Source: CAZHNW01 sp942491575
Lineage (GTDB): Bacteria; Spirochaetota; UBA4802; UBA5550
Direction: 5' to 3'
Assembly (NCBI GenBank): GCA_942491575.1
Contig: CALOBT010000031.1
Location: 1,674,001-1,738,000 of the forward strand
DNA: 64,000 bases
The notes under the pieces are model-generated. The model saw only the letters and a list, made by a program, of their open reading frames with translations. It ran no database searches and was not told where the DNA came from. Below, in pieces: positions 61,629 to 64,000 of this stretch (its first letter is position 1; each line of letters starts with the position of its first letter). The translations under genes and the position numbers were made by a program.

Positions 61629-64000
61629 AAATAGGAGTAAAAACTGTTCGTCCCTGCATGGTTCAGATGCTCCGGTAAACGATATGGTAGTAATGCGGGA
61701 GATGGAAAAAAACTTTCTCGAAGCAATGGAAAAACTTGAAGAACTGAATCCCCTGACGGCAGAGATGTATCATTCTCCGCGTAGAGATAAGTTTGAAAAA
61801 CGGGATGGGAAGCTTCAGAAGGTGCTTGTTGCCAACCGCGGAGAGATTGCCAAGCGTTTCTTTCTTGCCCTGCATGAGGAAGGGATTCCTTCCGTTGCAG
61901 TGGTTACCGATGCGGATCGTGGCCAGTCCTGGTATGAATTTGCTGACGAAGTAATTTATATCGGGGAAAATGAAAATTATACCTCAATTTGGATGATCAT
62001 AGCCTCGACAGTAATCTCCGGGGGGAATGCCATTTATTCCGGGTACGGTTTTCTTTCAGAGAACCACGAATTTGTTCAGAATATAAAGATCTTTTCCAGC
62101 TTTCTTGGAGTAGAACTGATTTTTATGGGGCCGGATCACCGGACAATGAAGCTGATGGGAGACAAAATCAGTGCCAGGAATATTGCCAGGGAAAACGATA
62201 TTCCCCTCTTCGAAAGCTCCGAGGCATTGGACGACAGTGATATGGAACAGGTTAAAAGGGAAGCAGAAAGGATCGGTTATCCTGTTATTATAAAACTTAG
62301 TTCCGGGGGAGGCGGCAAGGGTATGTATCCGGTTTTCAAAGAATCAGAACTGGAGGAAGCCGTTGCATCAAGCTGTCGTATTGGCAGGGACTTGTATAGC
62401 GACAGTACCTTTTATCTGGAAAAGTATATCCAGCACCCGGTCCATGTTGAAGTTCAGATATTTAATGGCAGCGCCATTGGAATAAGAAAATGTGCGGTTC
62501 AGCGTCGTAATCAAAAGATTATCGAAGAGAGCGGTCATACATTTCTCGATGATTACATGGCCCTTTCATTTCTTGCCTCCGCAGAAAAACTGGCTGAGGT
62601 ATCTGAATACTGTAATGGTTCCGGTGCCGGTACCGTTGAATTTCTCATCGACAGTGATACAGGCAAATTCGGTTTTCTGGAGATGAATACCAGGCTCCAG
62701 GTTGAATATGCTGTAACCGACCAGTCCCTGGGTATTGATATCGTAAAGTGGCAGATTCTCTTTTTCGACGGGAGGGAAGGAGAGATCGAAAATCCTGACA
62801 ATATCAAGTACCGGACAGATGACAGGGATCATTCCATCGAGTGCAGGATATACGCTGAGGATCCGGAAAACAATTATCTTCCCTCGCCGGGAAAAATCGT
62901 GGAGATGGATTTCCCAACTTTTAACGGCATACGGTGTGATTTTGGTTTTGCCAAGGGGGATGCGATTCTTCCCATGTATGATCCCATGATCGGAAAACTC
63001 ATAGCCCACGGTTCAGATCGCAGGGAAGCCCTTATCAGGCTGGAGAGGGCGTTACAGGAACTCTATATCAAGGGAATAAAGACTAATCTGCACCAACTGC
63101 TCAGGATAGTACGTCATCCTGAATTTATAAAAGGTGATTATACCAACAATCTTCTGGAGGAGAGCAGGGAGCTGCTTTTTGATAATGAAGGGGCTTATTC
63201 CCAAAATGATGAGCCGGTTATTTTCGGTGCCTTCTGTGAGTATCTGAGAGAACTTCATGAAAGGGCCCGGGACTTCTCTATTATTGCCAGGCTTGAAGGA
63301 GTGGCAGACTGTCAAACAATAGCATCAGTACCCTCACGGTTCATTGTCCTGTATAACAGTAAAAATTACAGGGTTGAATACCTGCAGGTTTCAATGGACG
63401 ATTTTGTTGTTTTAATTAACGGCCGTGAACGGGGACGAATATCTCTCAATTCATTCAATGACAGGGATGATGATATTGTCCTCGTCTATGAAAATAGATC
63501 CAGAAGGATACGCATGGAGCACCATTCGACATCTTATACATTAAAGATGAGAGATGCCGATAACAAGGTTGATTATTTCAGGATGAACATCTCGCCGGAA
63601 GGGCAAAGCAGCTCTGAGGATATGGGTGTAATCAGGTCTCCTTTCCAGGGAACCTTTGTTTCCTTCGGCAGATACGGATTGTCTAAAGGTGATAATGTAA
63701 AGGCCGGTGAAGCCCTTGTGGTTCTCTCCGCCATGAAAATGGAGACTGTTCTGGAGGCGCCTATCGACGGAACAATTGATTACATAATAGAAGGAGGCAA
63801 TGCCGACAGCTTGATCTTGTCCAGGACTCCGGACGGCAGGATTATGGGGAAAGGCATACAGGATGGCGAGGTACTGATAAAAATAAACGGTGAGGAGAAA
63901 GGCAGGAATAATGTTAAGGAAGTAATTTTTTCCGGGAAGGAGGATCAGGATGATGAATTCACCTCAACCATTGAACTGATCGTGAATGATTTCTCCGAGG
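61618..64000 (+). CDS. Biotin carboxylase-BCCP acyl-CoA carboxylase, 3' end outside window
   Basis: 794 codons are visible and still open at the window edge. A helical N-terminal extension (~1-65) is followed by biotin carboxylase ~67-520: KVLVANRGEIAKR, ATP-grasp SSGGGGKGM (229-236), FYLEKYIQHPVHVEVQ, Glu355 in LEMNTRLQVEYAVTD. A linker domain follows, then BCCP ~665-750 with the biotin site A-M-Lys707-M. Sequence continues past the BCCP (IKINGEEKGRNNVKEVIFSG...), which suggests a further domain, perhaps the carboxyltransferase, in one chain. It should make malonyl-CoA or a branched analogue for the synthase. GGGGAG precedes the ATG; 11-nt overlap with birA. Confidence 0.88.
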   Translation, partial: MINENRSKNCSSLHGSDAPVNDMVVMREMEKNFLEAMEKLEELNPLTAEMYHSPRRDKFEKRDGKLQKVLVANRGEIAKRFFLALHEEGIPSVAVVTDADRGQSWYEFADEVIYIGENENYTSIWMIIASTVISGGNAIYSGYGFLSENHEFVQNIKIFSSFLGVELIFMGPDHRTMKLMGDKISARNIARENDIPLFESSEALDDSDMEQVKREAERIGYPVIIKLSSGGGGKGMYPVFKESELEEAVASSCRIGRDLYSDSTFYLEKYIQHPVHVEVQIFNGSAIGIRKCAVQRRNQKIIEESGHTFLDDYMALSFLASAEKLAEVSEYCNGSGAGTVEFLIDSDTGKFGFLEMNTRLQVEYAVTDQSLGIDIVKWQILFFDGREGEIENPDNIKYRTDDRDHSIECRIYAEDPENNYLPSPGKIVEMDFPTFNGIRCDFGFAKGDAILPMYDPMIGKLIAHGSDRREALIRLERALQELYIKGIKTNLHQLLRIVRHPEFIKGDYTNNLLEESRELLFDNEGAYSQNDEPVIFGAFCEYLRELHERARDFSIIARLEGVADCQTIASVPSRFIVLYNSKNYRVEYLQVSMDDFVVLINGRERGRISLNSFNDRDDDIVLVYENRSRRIRMEHHSTSYTLKMRDADNKVDYFRMNISPEGQSSSEDMGVIRSPFQGTFVSFGRYGLSKGDNVKAGEALVVLSAMKMETVLEAPIDGTIDYIIEGGNADSLILSRTPDGRIMGKGIQDGEVLIKINGEEKGRNNVKEVIFSGKEDQDDEFTSTIELIVNDFSE

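Overview
The window reads as chromosome from an IS-rich, Gram-negative, probably anaerobic bacterium. It holds many lipobox proteins, a predicted outer-membrane barrel, corrinoid methyltransferases, at least one selenocysteine gene and moderate GC. A spirochaete or a deltaproteobacterium-like lineage would fit, but the sequence alone does not settle this. No rRNA, tRNA or CRISPR array was seen.

Layout. 1-4.5 kb: 3' end of a thiolase, a START-domain lipid-binding protein with a broken duplicate, a decayed IS and a DinB-like gene. 4.5-6.4 kb: AraC regulator and SDR dehydrogenase. 7-13 kb: GH3 glycosidase lipoprotein, then an M4 metallopeptidase broken by a TA-tract frameshift and an intact IS3-family element. 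13-21 kb (minus): a regulator-first cluster of seven genes for corrinoid-dependent methyl transfer (PocR-AraC regulator, three URO-D-type methyltransferases, one fused to a thioredoxin-like domain, a CobW GTPase, a corrinoid protein and a GPH-type sugar/methyl-substrate transporter). 21-28 kb (minus): envelope cluster (LVIVD propeller lipoprotein, FecR-like protein, barrel-transglutaminase-TPR protein) and a broken lipoprotein gene. 28-31 kb: LytS/LytR-type two-component system. 31-35.6 kb: methyltransferase, an IS1182 element nested in a MITE, SGNH-like lipoprotein. 35.9-41 kb: copper/metal cluster (multicopper oxidase, UGA-containing selenoprotein, CsoR, SHOCT, HMA, DUF302, methyltransferase, membrane protein). 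41-48 kb: small secreted proteins, a large Calx-beta/PQQ lipoprotein, IS debris and a decayed Cys-rich gene behind a textbook MerR-type promoter. 48.7-64 kb: the most interesting locus, a PPTase, a 3740-residue single-chain PUFA-synthase-like enzyme, a biotin ligase and a biotin carboxylase/BCCP protein that runs off the window.

The last four genes look like a self-contained secondary-lipid pathway. The carboxylase would make the malonyl extender after the ligase biotinylates it. The PPTase would arm the carrier domains. The synthase (NPD-NPD-KS-CLF-AT-KS-ACPx3-KR-DH) would build the chain. All three ACPs carry Thr where the phosphopantetheine Ser is expected.

A repeat family with CCGTGGAAAAA/TTTTTCCACGG ends occurs about 15 times. 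It includes decayed transposase-bearing copies and 210-260 bp MITE-like derivatives with a conserved 3' module, and it shapes much of the intergenic space. Several genes are broken at homopolymer or dinucleotide tracts, so genuine decay and assembly error must both be kept in mind.
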